A stretch of DNA of 64,000 bases from Epilithonimonas bovis DSM 19482 (GTDB taxonomy: Bacteria > Bacteroidota > Bacteroidia > Flavobacteriales > Weeksellaceae), in assembly GCF_900108115.1 (NCBI RefSeq), contig NZ_FTPU01000009.1, forward strand, positions 40,473 to 104,472, given 5' to 3'. Within the stretch, counting starts at the first letter, position 1. Each line of letters opens with the position of its first letter. Both the position numbers and the translations under genes were made by a program. Shown here in pieces: positions 1 to 7,620 of this stretch. A model generated the notes under the pieces. It worked only from the letters and a program-made list of their open reading frames with translations, was not told where the DNA came from and did no database searches.

Positions 1-176
1 TTATCGGCCGCAATAATTCTGTTATAATTGGTATTACCTGTGACAACATTGGCAGATCTAATTCTCAAATCTCCATTTACATCCAGTTTTCTGGTAGGTG
101 TATCTGTCCCGATGCCAACATTTTGAGCAGAAAACAATCCTGTGTATAATATACTGATTAATAATAACTTTTTCAT
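1..176 (-). CDS. Secreted DVNG-motif protein, N-terminal part only (cut by window edge)
   Basis: Reading leftward from the ATG at 176-174 gives a short signal peptide (MKKLLLISILYTGLFSAQ), then VGIGTDTPTRKLDVNGDLRI, and the frame stays open to the window edge. The same VGI-T-PTRKLDVNG-RI pattern opens the neighbouring broken gene, so these are tandem paralogues. Short flavobacterial secreted proteins of this type carry a conserved TP-x-LDVNG segment just after the signal peptide, and their function is not known. The start lies 4 nt after the stop of the upstream paralogue, which suggests co-transcription. The export prediction is sound; the role is unknown. Confidence 0.7.
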   Translation of the reverse strand, partial: MKKLLLISILYTGLFSAQNVGIGTDTPTRKLDVNGDLRIRSANVVTGNTNYNRIIAAD

Positions 177-179
177 AAT

Positions 180-854
180 TTAAAATTTTTCGCAAACCGC
201 AGCAAAATCCCAATTGTTTGCGCCAGTTTTCTGTAAGACTTTGTAGATGATCAATCTGTAAAAATCATTATCACCAGGATATTGAAAATGCATCACATTT
301 TGTTCAAAATCAGCAACACGGCCTTGTGCAAAAATCTGAACCACATTATAATTACTGCTGTTAAAGACAAATGGCACAGTAGCGGCATCATTACTCCCTT
401 TCCCCTGAAAAAGCTGATAACCATTGTTATCCCAGTTCTGTTCCATTGTCATATAAATACTAATAGCCGTTCCCGGGTTGTCTATTAATCTAAATCCAAT
501 CTAGGAATCGCTAGCATTAGAAAATGAGAAATAAAATTTTCCACATTTCAGAACTTTTGTTGGGTCACCGTTGGAAACTGTCTGATTATAGATCTGGCTA
601 TAGCTTTCTTTATCAGAATTATTAGGATTGCTGGATGGCAGCAAGCTCTCTTTTGAAGCGTAATCTATATTACCATCGTTATCAGTAACAAGAATCCTGT
701 CATAGGAAGCGTAATCGGACTTGTTTGTAAGAGCCTCAATTCTTACGTTCCCATTTACATCCAGCTTTCTGGTTGGTAATTGCGTATTGATACCTACCTG
801 TGCGTTGGTTTTACAAAAAGAAAAACAGGCGCATAAGACTATTAACAATTTCAT
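180..854 (-). pseudogene. Secreted DVNG-motif protein interrupted by one in-frame TAG
   Basis: The ATG at 854 opens a signal peptide (MKLLIVLCACFSFCKTNAQ) followed by VGINTQLPTRKLDVNGNVRI. The frame stops at a TAG (503-501) after NASDS. Directly after it the same frame continues without another stop to 180: IGFRLIDNPGTAISIY, then EQNWDNNGYQLFQ, ending in CEKF. No indel is needed, so one substitution (for example CAG to TAG) explains the break. The intact product would be about 224 residues. An upstream in-frame ATG at 872 is less likely because it puts charged residues before the signal peptide. The downstream half has ATG codons near 452 and could be translated separately, but would lack a signal peptide. 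Confidence 0.75.
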
Positions 855-999
855 ATTTATAAAATCCATCATTTATGTTAAAAACGGCTGCAAAGATACT
901 TCTTTTAGAAAAAATAAAATAATGTAAATCTGAATTTTAGGTTAATAATAATTATTACTATCATAAATTATTATCAAAGTTATTATTAATTTTACCCCC

Positions 1000-2922
1000 G
1001 TGATTACCAAAGAGACGATAGATAAGATATTTTCCACCATCCGCGTAGAAGAGATTATTGGCGAATATGTCCAATTGAAGAGAGCCGGATCCAATTTCAA
1101 AGGACTGAGCCCTTTTCATGAGGAAAAAACACCAAGTTTTGTCGTATCGCCAAGCAAGCAGATCTGGAAGGATTTCTCCACTGGCAAAGGCGGCACGGCC
1201 ATTTCTTTCCTAATGGAGATTGAGAATTTTACCTATCCCGAAGCCTTACACCATGCGGCAAAAAAATACGGCATCGAGATTGAGGAAAACATCCGGGAAT
1301 ATTCCGAAGAAGAAAAACAGTCTCAGACCGAGCGCGATCTTCTGTACAAAATCCATGAGGTCGCCAATGATTATTTCCAGGATCAGCTTTGGGAGTCTGA
1401 AGAAGGGAAAATGATTGGTCTCTCTTATTTTAAAGAGAGAGAGCTGCGGGATGACATTATCAAAAAGTTCCAGCTAGGCTACTCCCCGGAAAAGAAAAAT
1501 GCCTTTACAGAATTTGCTTTGGAAAAATCATATTCCAGAGAGATTCTCGAGAAATCAGGATTATCTATTTTCCCGGAAAATACACCCTCCGGCATCGACA
1601 GGTTCCGCGACAGAGTGATTTTTCCAATCCACAGTTTCTCGGGCAGAGTGCTTGGCTTTGGCGCAAGGATTCTCAAAAACAATGTCAAAACAGCAAAATA
1701 CCTCAACTCTCCGGAAACAGAAATCTATCACAAATCCAATGTGCTCTATGGCCTTAACCAGGGTAAACAGGCTATTTCCAGAAAAAACCTTTGCCTTTTG
1801 GTAGAAGGTTATATGGATGTGGTATCTCTGCATCAGTCCGGGATAGAGAATGTGGTGGCAAGCTCCGGGACCTCTTTGACGACCGAACAAATCAAACTGA
1901 TCAAAAGGTTAACGGAAAATGTTACCATTCTTTTTGATGGTGATAACGCAGGTATCAAAGCTAGTTTCCGCAGCATCGATATGCTCCTGACCGAAGGGAT
2001 GAACATCCGCGTGCTGCTCTTTCCTGATGGTGACGACCCCGACTCTTTTGCCAGAAAACATCCCCGGGAATATGTTGAGAATTTTATCGATAAAGAAGCC
2101 AATGATTTTATCGATTTCAAAGCAGAAATTCTACTGAAGGAAGCAGACAGCGATCCTATAAAAAAAGCAGACGCCATCCGCGACATTGTAAAATCAGTCT
2201 CGTTTGTACAAAATGCACTGAAACGCGAGGTCTATCTGAAAGAAGTTTCCAACAAATTTGGTCTAAGCGAACAGAGTTTGTTTAATGAACTGCAGATCCA
2301 GACCAATATTACAACAAAAGAGGCCAAACCTCATGTGGCAGAAAAAGCCAGCCAGCCAAAGCTGGAAGTGGTTCGCGAGGCAGTTTTTTCCGTCAATCCA
2401 CTGTGGGTGCAGGAGGAGAAGCTGGTGGAGCTAATGCTTAAATACGGAGATTTTGTCCTGGACAGGAAAGATCCCGACGGCAATGATTACAAAATAACGG
2501 TCATCGAAGAAATACTGAACCACCTGGCAGAAGATGACTGTGAAATACAACTGGATATTAATAAAAAAATCATTTCGGAAATAAAAGACGGTATCCTGCA
2601 CAACGAACTTCGTTCCGGCGGATTCTTCTTCAATTTTATGGATGAAGAAGTGACAGGCAAACTAGCCAATGCGTTGATAGATAATTACCAGACCAGCAAC
2701 TGGAACAAGTACAACATCTACTTCAGCAAAGAAGAAGAAGTGGTGCCCAAACTGGTTTCAGACATTGTTTTGCGGCATAAGCGCGAATATATCATCAAAT
2801 TGATTAATGACCTAAAGAATAACCTGAACGATGACAGCGATAATACCGAAATTTATCATAAAATAATCCTTCTGACACAACTTAAAAACAAATTAGACCA
2901 AGAGTTATTTCGTATTTTATGA
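1000..2922 (+). CDS. dnaG: DNA primase DnaG
   Basis: The 640-residue protein makes RNA primers at the replication fork. The order is an N-terminal zinc-ribbon-like region (about 1-95), the primase core with TOPRIM (EGYMDVVSLHQSG near 268 and the metal site DGDNAG near 314), and a helicase-binding C-terminal region. The start is a GTG with no ATG nearby. An imperfect promoter box TAATTTTA lies only a few bases upstream, so the mRNA may be nearly leaderless. The usual zinc ligands are mostly gone: the canonical CPFH reads SPFH, and the distal CFGC pair is replaced by residues around WKDFSTGKGG. I recall the same pattern from other flavobacteria, so this is probably lineage-specific and not a defect. 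Confidence 0.96.
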   Translation: MITKETIDKIFSTIRVEEIIGEYVQLKRAGSNFKGLSPFHEEKTPSFVVSPSKQIWKDFSTGKGGTAISFLMEIENFTYPEALHHAAKKYGIEIEENIREYSEEEKQSQTERDLLYKIHEVANDYFQDQLWESEEGKMIGLSYFKERELRDDIIKKFQLGYSPEKKNAFTEFALEKSYSREILEKSGLSIFPENTPSGIDRFRDRVIFPIHSFSGRVLGFGARILKNNVKTAKYLNSPETEIYHKSNVLYGLNQGKQAISRKNLCLLVEGYMDVVSLHQSGIENVVASSGTSLTTEQIKLIKRLTENVTILFDGDNAGIKASFRSIDMLLTEGMNIRVLLFPDGDDPDSFARKHPREYVENFIDKEANDFIDFKAEILLKEADSDPIKKADAIRDIVKSVSFVQNALKREVYLKEVSNKFGLSEQSLFNELQIQTNITTKEAKPHVAEKASQPKLEVVREAVFSVNPLWVQEEKLVELMLKYGDFVLDRKDPDGNDYKITVIEEILNHLAEDDCEIQLDINKKIISEIKDGILHNELRSGGFFFNFMDEEVTGKLANALIDNYQTSNWNKYNIYFSKEEEVVPKLVSDIVLRHKREYIIKLINDLKNNLNDDSDNTEIYHKIILLTQLKNKLDQELFRIL

Positions 2923-2999
2923 CAGAATGACTTATTTTAGCAAAGGAATATTTTTTGCCAAGACTATTCCGAATTCAATTTTAAACAATAAACCTTAAT

Positions 3000-3680
3000 A
3001 TGGACATCAACAAAGAATTTAGAGACTTTTCTGTAAAACACATGGGGAACAGCGGTTTGGCCACAGACCAATATATGGGAATGTTTAACCCAACCAATCT
3101 TACACCTTATATTATGGAGGAAAGAAGGATGAACGTTGCACAGATGGACGTTTTCTCCCGGCTGATGATGGACCGGATCATATTCCTGGGAACAGGCATT
3201 GATGATCAGGTTGCCAACATTGTAACAGCGCAGCTTTTGTTCCTGGAAAGCTCTGATCCGGCCAAAGATATTCAGATTTACATTAATTCTCCCGGTGGCA
3301 GCGTCTACGCAGGATTAGGTATCTACGATACTATGCAGATTATCAAGCCAGATGTGGCTACCATCTGCACCGGTATGGCTGCATCTATGGGTGCCGTTCT
3401 TCTGGTAGCTGGCGAAAAAGGGAAACGTTCTGCGTTGAAGCACTCCCGCGTGATGATTCACCAGCCAAGCGGTGGCGCACAAGGTGTGGCATCTGACATG
3501 GAGATCAACCTGAGAGAAATGCTTAAGCTGAAAAAAGAATTATACGATATCATATCTCACCACTCCGGACAAACTTATGAGTGGGTAGAGAAAGCATCAG
3601 ACAGAGATTACTGGATGACATCCTCTGAAGCCAAAGATTTTGGAATGGTGGATGAAGTCCTTGAAAGAAAGGCAAAATAA
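3000..3680 (+). CDS. clpP: ATP-dependent Clp protease proteolytic subunit
   Basis: The 226-residue ClpP serine peptidase forms the tetradecameric chamber that degrades proteins unfolded by ClpX or ClpA/C. The catalytic serine is in GMAASMGAV, the histidine in MIHQPSGG, and the INSPGG oxyanion/handle strand is present. The N-terminal extension of about 30 residues before the conserved core may be a propeptide. It follows dnaG by 77 bp and ends in a strong intrinsic terminator, so it is not read through into tsaE. Confidence 0.97.
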   Translation: MDINKEFRDFSVKHMGNSGLATDQYMGMFNPTNLTPYIMEERRMNVAQMDVFSRLMMDRIIFLGTGIDDQVANIVTAQLLFLESSDPAKDIQIYINSPGGSVYAGLGIYDTMQIIKPDVATICTGMAASMGAVLLVAGEKGKRSALKHSRVMIHQPSGGAQGVASDMEINLREMLKLKKELYDIISHHSGQTYEWVEKASDRDYWMTSSEAKDFGMVDEVLERKAK

Positions 3681-3690
3681 TAATTAACAG

Positions 3691-3725
3691 ATCCGTTTTT
3701 GGTAACTCAAAAACGGATTTTTTTT
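3691..3725 (+). terminator. Intrinsic terminator after clpP
   Basis: ATCCGTTTTT and AAAAACGGAT form a perfect 10-bp stem with an 8-nt loop (GGTAACTC), followed by eight T. Confidence 0.92.
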
Positions 3726-3771
3726 TGCAGTGATAAAACAGCATTTTACAATGTATTTTTAAAAACTATGT

Positions 3772-3779
3772 TATTTTTG
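3772..3779 (+). promoter_or_regulatory. Promoter -7 box TATTTTTG for tsaE
   Basis: This is an exact match to the Bacteroidota box TAnnTTTG. It sits 12 nt before the ATG at 3792 and overlaps the alternative ATG at 3768, which argues for 3792 as the tsaE start. Confidence 0.65.
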
Positions 3780-3791
3780 CAAAAAAATGAA

Positions 3792-4199
3792 ATGAAATTT
3801 CATATCAAAAATCTGGCGGAATGGAATGATGTTGTGAAAGATATCACACCAAAATTACAGCATAACATCCTGCTTCTCAATGGAAATCTGGGAGCTGGAA
3901 AAACCACTTTCACAAAATTCCTCTTGCAGGAACTTGGGAGTACCGACGAAATATCCTCGCCCACCTACTCTATTGTGAATGAATATGATACACCCAAGGG
4001 TAAAATCTACCATTTTGACCTCTACCGTTTGAAAAGTAAAGAAGAAGCATTCGATTTTGGCATAGAGGAATATCTGGATAATGCCTACCTTTCTGTTATA
4101 GAATGGCCGGAAATCTACCGAGATGAGCTGGAAGACTACGGTTATCATCAGATGACAATCGACACTACAGATTCTGGCAGAGAAATCACTTTTGAATAA
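3792..4199 (+). CDS. tsaE: tRNA threonylcarbamoyladenosine biosynthesis ATPase TsaE
   Basis: TsaE is the P-loop ATPase of the TsaBDE complex that makes the t6A37 modification in ANN-decoding tRNAs. The 135-residue protein has the Walker A motif LGAGKTT, the conserved SPTYSIVNEY segment and YHFDLYRL, all family hallmarks. Upstream in-frame starts (TTG at 3699, ATG at 3768) fall inside the clpP terminator or on the promoter box, so the ATG at 3792, which begins MKFHIKNLAEW, is chosen. The partners TsaB and TsaD are not in this window. Confidence 0.94.
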   Translation: MKFHIKNLAEWNDVVKDITPKLQHNILLLNGNLGAGKTTFTKFLLQELGSTDEISSPTYSIVNEYDTPKGKIYHFDLYRLKSKEEAFDFGIEEYLDNAYLSVIEWPEIYRDELEDYGYHQMTIDTTDSGREITFE

Positions 4200-4218
4200 C
4201 TGGTACTGTAAAAAATTT

Positions 4219-4226
4219 TATCTTTG
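4219..4226 (+). promoter_or_regulatory. Promoter -7 box TATCTTTG for ald
   Basis: Exact TAnnTTTG match 31 nt before the ald start. A TTTG at 4191-4194, inside the end of tsaE, could be the -33 element with a slightly long 24-nt spacer. Confidence 0.6.
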
Positions 4227-4256
4227 TTCCTAAATTGTTTTTAACATCATTATTAT

Positions 4257-5453
4257 ATGAGCAGCACATCGACCATATTTACACCTTTTTCTGAAGAAGA
4301 ACTGATTCCTAAGGAAGAAAAACTTGAAGTTGTAAAAAAAGGCAAAACCTTCAGCATTGGCGTTCCCAAAGAGACATGCCTAAGCGAAAAAAGAACATGC
4401 CTGATACCGGATGCTGTGCAAATCCTTGTCAACAACGGGCATCGCGTCATTGTAGAAAGTGGTGCCGGCGAAGGCTCTCATTATTCAGATCTTTTGTATT
4501 CCGAAGCCGGTGCAGAGATCACCAACGACCCCAAAGTTGCTTTTTCCCAGGATGTGATTTTGAAAATCAATCCACCAACGTTAGAAGAAATCGAGTACCT
4601 GCGGCCACTTACCTATCTCATTTCTGCTTTGCAGATCAACCTGCGCGACAAAGAATATTTTACGCAACTGGCTTCTAAAAAAGTCAACGCCATCGCATTT
4701 GAATTTATCCTTGATGAATACAAACAGCTTTCTCTGGTAAGATTAATTGGTGAGATTGCAGGGTGCGTATCTGTGATGTATGCGTCAGAACTGCTGGCTA
4801 TGTCCAATGGCCTTCTCTTGGGCGGCATTACAGGCGTTCGGCCGACCGAAGTAGTAATTTTGGGTGCCGGAATTGTGGGCGAATTTGCAACCAAAGCCGC
4901 TATAGGCCTGGGCGCCAGCGTTAAAATATTTGACAATTCATTATCCAAGCTCAGAAGGCTCCATACTCTTGTGGATAGCCGCGTCCCGACATCCATTATA
5001 GATCCTAAAGAACTTACCAAAGCACTGCGCCGTGCCGATGTCGTAATTGGTGCATTGCCAAGGCTTAATTTGCCGCCAGTGGTAACAGAAGATATGGTGA
5101 TGAAGATGAAGAAAGGCAGTGTCATTATTGATATTACGATTGATAACGGTAAAGTCATCGAGACATCAGAACTCACTTCTACCGAAAAACCATATATCTT
5201 AAAACACGGCGTGTTGCACTGCGGCCTCCCCAATCTTACATCCAGAATGCCCAGAACTACAACCAAGGCGATCAGCAATTTTTTCCTGAGTTATCTGCTA
5301 GGTTATGATGAGGAAGGTGGATTTGAGAATATGCTAATTCACAAGAGCGAAATCAAACAATCGCTTTATATGTACAAAGGCAGACACACCAAACAACTGA
5401 TTTGCAACAAGTTTGACTTACCTTACCACGATATTAATCTTCTGATTTTTTAA
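4257..5453 (+). CDS. ald: Alanine dehydrogenase
   Basis: The 398-residue enzyme belongs to the alanine dehydrogenase / transhydrogenase alpha-subunit family and should interconvert L-alanine and pyruvate plus ammonia with NAD. The N-terminal catalytic domain has GVPKE and the RLIGEIAGC region; the Rossmann fold has VILGAGIVGEFA near residue 200. The C-terminal part contains GLPNLTSRMPRTTT. It is about 25 residues longer at the N terminus than typical Ald, an extension beginning MSSTSTIFTPFSEEE. It shares a probable operon with the small protein 9 nt downstream. Confidence 0.9.
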   Translation: MSSTSTIFTPFSEEELIPKEEKLEVVKKGKTFSIGVPKETCLSEKRTCLIPDAVQILVNNGHRVIVESGAGEGSHYSDLLYSEAGAEITNDPKVAFSQDVILKINPPTLEEIEYLRPLTYLISALQINLRDKEYFTQLASKKVNAIAFEFILDEYKQLSLVRLIGEIAGCVSVMYASELLAMSNGLLLGGITGVRPTEVVILGAGIVGEFATKAAIGLGASVKIFDNSLSKLRRLHTLVDSRVPTSIIDPKELTKALRRADVVIGALPRLNLPPVVTEDMVMKMKKGSVIIDITIDNGKVIETSELTSTEKPYILKHGVLHCGLPNLTSRMPRTTTKAISNFFLSYLLGYDEEGGFENMLIHKSEIKQSLYMYKGRHTKQLICNKFDLPYHDINLLIF

Positions 5454-5462
5454 AATCAAACC

Positions 5463-5834
5463 ATGCTAAAAAAACTTAAGTTCTATTTCATCGGGTTGGT
5501 TCCGGGATTATTGATCGTATTTTTTATCCTGAATCAAAAAGGCACAAGTTGCTCCTATTTCCCGAACGACAGGGTTATTGCCGAAACACTGACCAAAGAT
5601 TTTACTTATACCGACAGTTTCAAAAAGGAAATGGAACTGAATAAAATCTCAGAACAATTTCTAAAAGACAGCATTATCGCAAAAGGAGAAATCGATTTTG
5701 ATAGAAGTAAACCGCAGAACGAACCTTGCCCAGAATATCTTTTGCTTTATCCAAAAAATAATCCGAGAATCGAGGTTAATTATTCTAAATGTAAAGAAAC
5801 TGCAGAATTTACTTCTTTAAAAAAACTGAAATAA
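5463..5834 (+). CDS. Small membrane-anchored protein, DUF4258-like
   Basis: This 123-residue protein begins with one hydrophobic segment (FIGLVPGLLIVFFIL, about residues 9-25), followed by a CSYFPNDRVI segment and a soluble domain with two later cysteines (PCPEY, SKCKE). A short DUF4258-type protein of this shape is, as I remember it, often found directly after alanine dehydrogenase in flavobacteria. It begins 9 nt after ald, so co-expression is likely. Its function is unknown and the DUF assignment is from memory. Confidence 0.7.
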   Translation: MLKKLKFYFIGLVPGLLIVFFILNQKGTSCSYFPNDRVIAETLTKDFTYTDSFKKEMELNKISEQFLKDSIIAKGEIDFDRSKPQNEPCPEYLLLYPKNNPRIEVNYSKCKETAEFTSLKKLK

Positions 5835-5861
5835 TTAGCTCAAAAATTCAGAATTAATTTC

Positions 5862-5869
5862 TATCTTCG
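5862..5869 (+). promoter_or_regulatory. Promoter -7 box TATCTTCG for the tyrA leader
   Basis: Seven of eight positions match TAnnTTTG. Transcription would start about 5-8 nt downstream, close to the first codon of the leader peptide. Confidence 0.5.
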
Positions 5870-5873
5870 TTTT

Positions 5874-5930
5874 GTGAAAACAACAAACAGAACATATTAT
5901 TACGCAATTCAAAATCTTATAAAGGATTAG
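5874..5930 (+). CDS. Putative Tyr-rich leader peptide of tyrA
   Basis: A GTG-initiated 18-codon reading frame encodes MKTTNRTYYYAIQNLIKD. Three consecutive tyrosine codons (TAT TAT TAC, 5895-5903) sit in the first half. It ends with TAG at 5928-5930, only 21 nt before an intrinsic terminator hairpin, and the next gene is prephenate dehydrogenase, the tyrosine branch enzyme. That combination is the layout of a ribosome-stalling attenuator. Start uncertainty: the predicted transcription start is almost at the GTG, so translation would be leaderless or nearly so. Confidence 0.65.
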   Translation: MKTTNRTYYYAIQNLIKD

Positions 5931-5983
5931 GAATTCGTATGTATCCATATCAAAACCTCGTCCTGATGACGGGGTTTTTTGTT
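5901..5983 (+). promoter_or_regulatory. Putative tyrosine attenuator (antiterminator and terminator)
   Basis: Three pairings can be drawn. Stem 1 joins 5901-5910 to 5931-5939 (nine pairs, one bulged C) and includes the last Tyr codon. Stem 2, the antiterminator, joins ATTAGGA (5926-5932) to TCCTGAT (5961-5967). Stem 3, the terminator, joins 5952-5962 to 5968-5978 and is followed by T residues. Stem 2 cannot coexist with stem 1 or stem 3. A ribosome stalled at Tyr codons would free 5926-5932 for stem 2 and allow tyrA transcription; one reaching the stop codon would cover it and let the terminator form. The pairings are seen; the regulation is inferred. Confidence 0.6.
5952..5983 (+). terminator. 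Intrinsic terminator in the tyrA leader
   Basis: AACCTCGTC pairs with GACGGGGTT (one T-G wobble) around the 5-nt loop CTGAT and is followed by TTTTTTGTT. It lies before tyrA and after the leader peptide, so it is probably a conditional terminator and not the end of the ald operon. Confidence 0.85.
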
Positions 5984-6061
5984 ATAAAAAATTAAAGAAA
6001 AATATTACAAATGAAACGCTTTGCGTTCCATCTGACATAATAAAAAAACAGGTATTTACAG

Positions 6062-6907
6062 ATGAAAACAGGTATTATCGGGACAGGATTAATTGGCGGA
6101 TCCATCGCATTGAAATTAAAAGAGAAAAACTTCACCAATTTCGTTTACGGAATTGACCAAAACGAAGAAAATCTCAATAAAGCCCTCGAACTCAATATCA
6201 TTGATGAAAAATCAGATTTTGAGGATGGAATCAGGAAGGCAGACCTAATTATTGTTGCGATACCGGTAGATTCAGCCAAAAAAATATTGCCGGACATTTT
6301 AGATTTGATTAACGAAAATCAGGTCGTGATGGATGTTGGTTCTACCAAATCTGGGATTGTAAATGCTATCAAAAATCACCCAAAACGAAAAAGGTTTGTT
6401 GCCTTCCACCCGATGTGGGGAACAGAAAACTCTGGGCCACAGGCCGCTACCACAGAGAGTTTTACCGGGAAAGCAGCAGTGATCTGCAATAGCGAAGAGT
6501 CGGATAAAAACGCTCTTGCAACCGTAGAACAGCTTATCCAGCATCTGGAAATGCACCCAATATATATGCAGGCCGATGCCCATGACGTGCACACCGCTTA
6601 CATCTCACATATCTCACATATCACGTCTTATGCGCTGGCCAATACAGTATTGGAAAAAGAGCGTGAAGAAGACCGAATTTTCCAGTTAGCGAGTTCCGGT
6701 TTTTCCAGTACAGTCCGGTTGGCAAAATCTCATCCTGAGATGTGGGTTCCGATTTTCCGCCAGAACAAAGAAAATGTTTTGGATGTTCTTAATGAGCATA
6801 TTTCGCAACTTAGAAAATTTAAATCAGCACTTGAAAAAGAAAACTTTGATTATCTGGAGGAACTAATTGTTAATGCGAATAAGATCAGGGGCATTTTGGA
6901 TAAGTAG
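6062..6907 (+). CDS. tyrA: Prephenate dehydrogenase
   Basis: The 281-residue enzyme should oxidise prephenate to 4-hydroxyphenylpyruvate, committing flux to tyrosine. The N-terminal NAD-binding motif is GTGLIGGSIA; the conserved DVGSTK, the histidine segment FHPMWGTE and the SHISHITSYAL region follow. No chorismate mutase or ACT domain is fused to it, so feedback control by tyrosine is not evident in the protein. The leader region upstream looks like a Tyr-codon attenuator. The phenylalanine branch enzyme pheA lies 33 kb away. Confidence 0.94.
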   Translation: MKTGIIGTGLIGGSIALKLKEKNFTNFVYGIDQNEENLNKALELNIIDEKSDFEDGIRKADLIIVAIPVDSAKKILPDILDLINENQVVMDVGSTKSGIVNAIKNHPKRKRFVAFHPMWGTENSGPQAATTESFTGKAAVICNSEESDKNALATVEQLIQHLEMHPIYMQADAHDVHTAYISHISHITSYALANTVLEKEREEDRIFQLASSGFSSTVRLAKSHPEMWVPIFRQNKENVLDVLNEHISQLRKFKSALEKENFDYLEELIVNANKIRGILDK

Positions 6908-6939
6908 TTTCTTTTGTGATTATAACAAATCCTAATTTT

Positions 6940-7029
6940 TAGGCAGAATCTGCAGCCCGGCTTGAACGGACTCTTCGACAGGCTCAGAGTAATAAAACAG
7001 GAGTTGAAGACGGATTAAGCTGCCCAAAA
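6940..7029 (-). repeat. Dispersed hairpin repeat, type C copy 1
   Basis: Read on the minus strand it begins TTTTTGGGCAGCTTAATCCG and ends around AAGCCGGGCTGCAGATTCTG. The same framework (GGGCAGCTTA-TCCGTC, then AGCCGGGCTGCA) is found at 34001-34101 and in degraded form at 26396-26470. The outer segments GGGCAGC and GCTGC are partly complementary. It lies directly after the purE stop codon. Confidence 0.65.
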
Positions 7030-7030
7030 A

Positions 7031-7534
7031 TTATTCATCAAAATGATTGGGATGCAGTTTTTTGATATCTTCAACAGTTCCAAGAACTTTATCTTTCAGC
7101 GAATTCTGGTATTTCTGAAGTTTTTCTGAAACTTCGGAATCGGAAGTTCCAATGATTTTTGCAGCGAGAATTCCGGCATTTGCCGCGCCGTTAAGCGCAA
7201 CTGTTGCAACAGGAATCCCAGACGGCATCTGCAAAATAGATAATACCGAATCCCAGCCATCGATAGAATTGCTGGACAAAATCGGAACGCCAATTACAGG
7301 CAAAGTGGTACAACTTGCAACCATTCCCGGAAGATGAGCAGCGCCTCCAGCTCCCGCAATAATAACGTTGAGGCCTCTTTCTCTCGCCGATTTTGCATAA
7401 TCGAACATGCGCTCCGGCGTTCTGTGTGCAGAGACGACTGTTAACTCATAAGGGATTTCCAGGGATTTTAAAAAATCAGCAGCTTGCTGCATTATGGCCA
7501 AATCGCTTTGGCTGCCCATTATTATTCCGACCAT
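7031..7534 (-). CDS. purE: 5-(carboxyamino)imidazole ribonucleotide mutase PurE
   Basis: The 167-residue class I PurE moves the carboxylate from N5-CAIR to give CAIR in purine synthesis. The phosphate-binding motif GSQSDLAIM, the VSAHRTPERM segment and the GAGGAAHLPGM loop are all present. The start ATG at 7534 is preceded by the promoter box TATCTTTG on the minus strand. Its partner purK lies 1.6 kb upstream on the same strand, but two plus-strand genes sit between them, so they are not one operon here. Confidence 0.96.
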   Translation of the reverse strand: MVGIIMGSQSDLAIMQQAADFLKSLEIPYELTVVSAHRTPERMFDYAKSARERGLNVIIAGAGGAAHLPGMVASCTTLPVIGVPILSSNSIDGWDSVLSILQMPSGIPVATVALNGAANAGILAAKIIGTSDSEVSEKLQKYQNSLKDKVLGTVEDIKKLHPNHFDE

Positions 7535-7554
7535 TTCAATTTTTATTAGATGCT

Positions 7555-7562
7555 CAAAGATA
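7555..7562 (-). promoter_or_regulatory. Promoter -7 box TATCTTTG for purE
   Basis: Exact TAnnTTTG match on the minus strand, 20 nt before the purE ATG and divergent from the EamA promoter. Confidence 0.6.
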
Positions 7563-7594
7563 AAGATTTATCAATAAAATCGAGTTTTTTAAAA

Positions 7595-7602
7595 TATCTT
7601 TG
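7595..7602 (+). promoter_or_regulatory. Promoter -7 box TATCTTTG for the EamA gene
   Basis: Exact TAnnTTTG match. It overlaps a possible TTG start at 7600, so translation more likely begins at the TTG at 7621. Confidence 0.6.
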
Positions 7603-7620
7603 CTTCTTAATTTTCCAGAT

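Noticed and set aside
4613..5278. Open frame of 221 codons antisense to ald
   Set aside because: Low-complexity Ser/Ile-rich translation, fully inside a conserved gene on the other strand.
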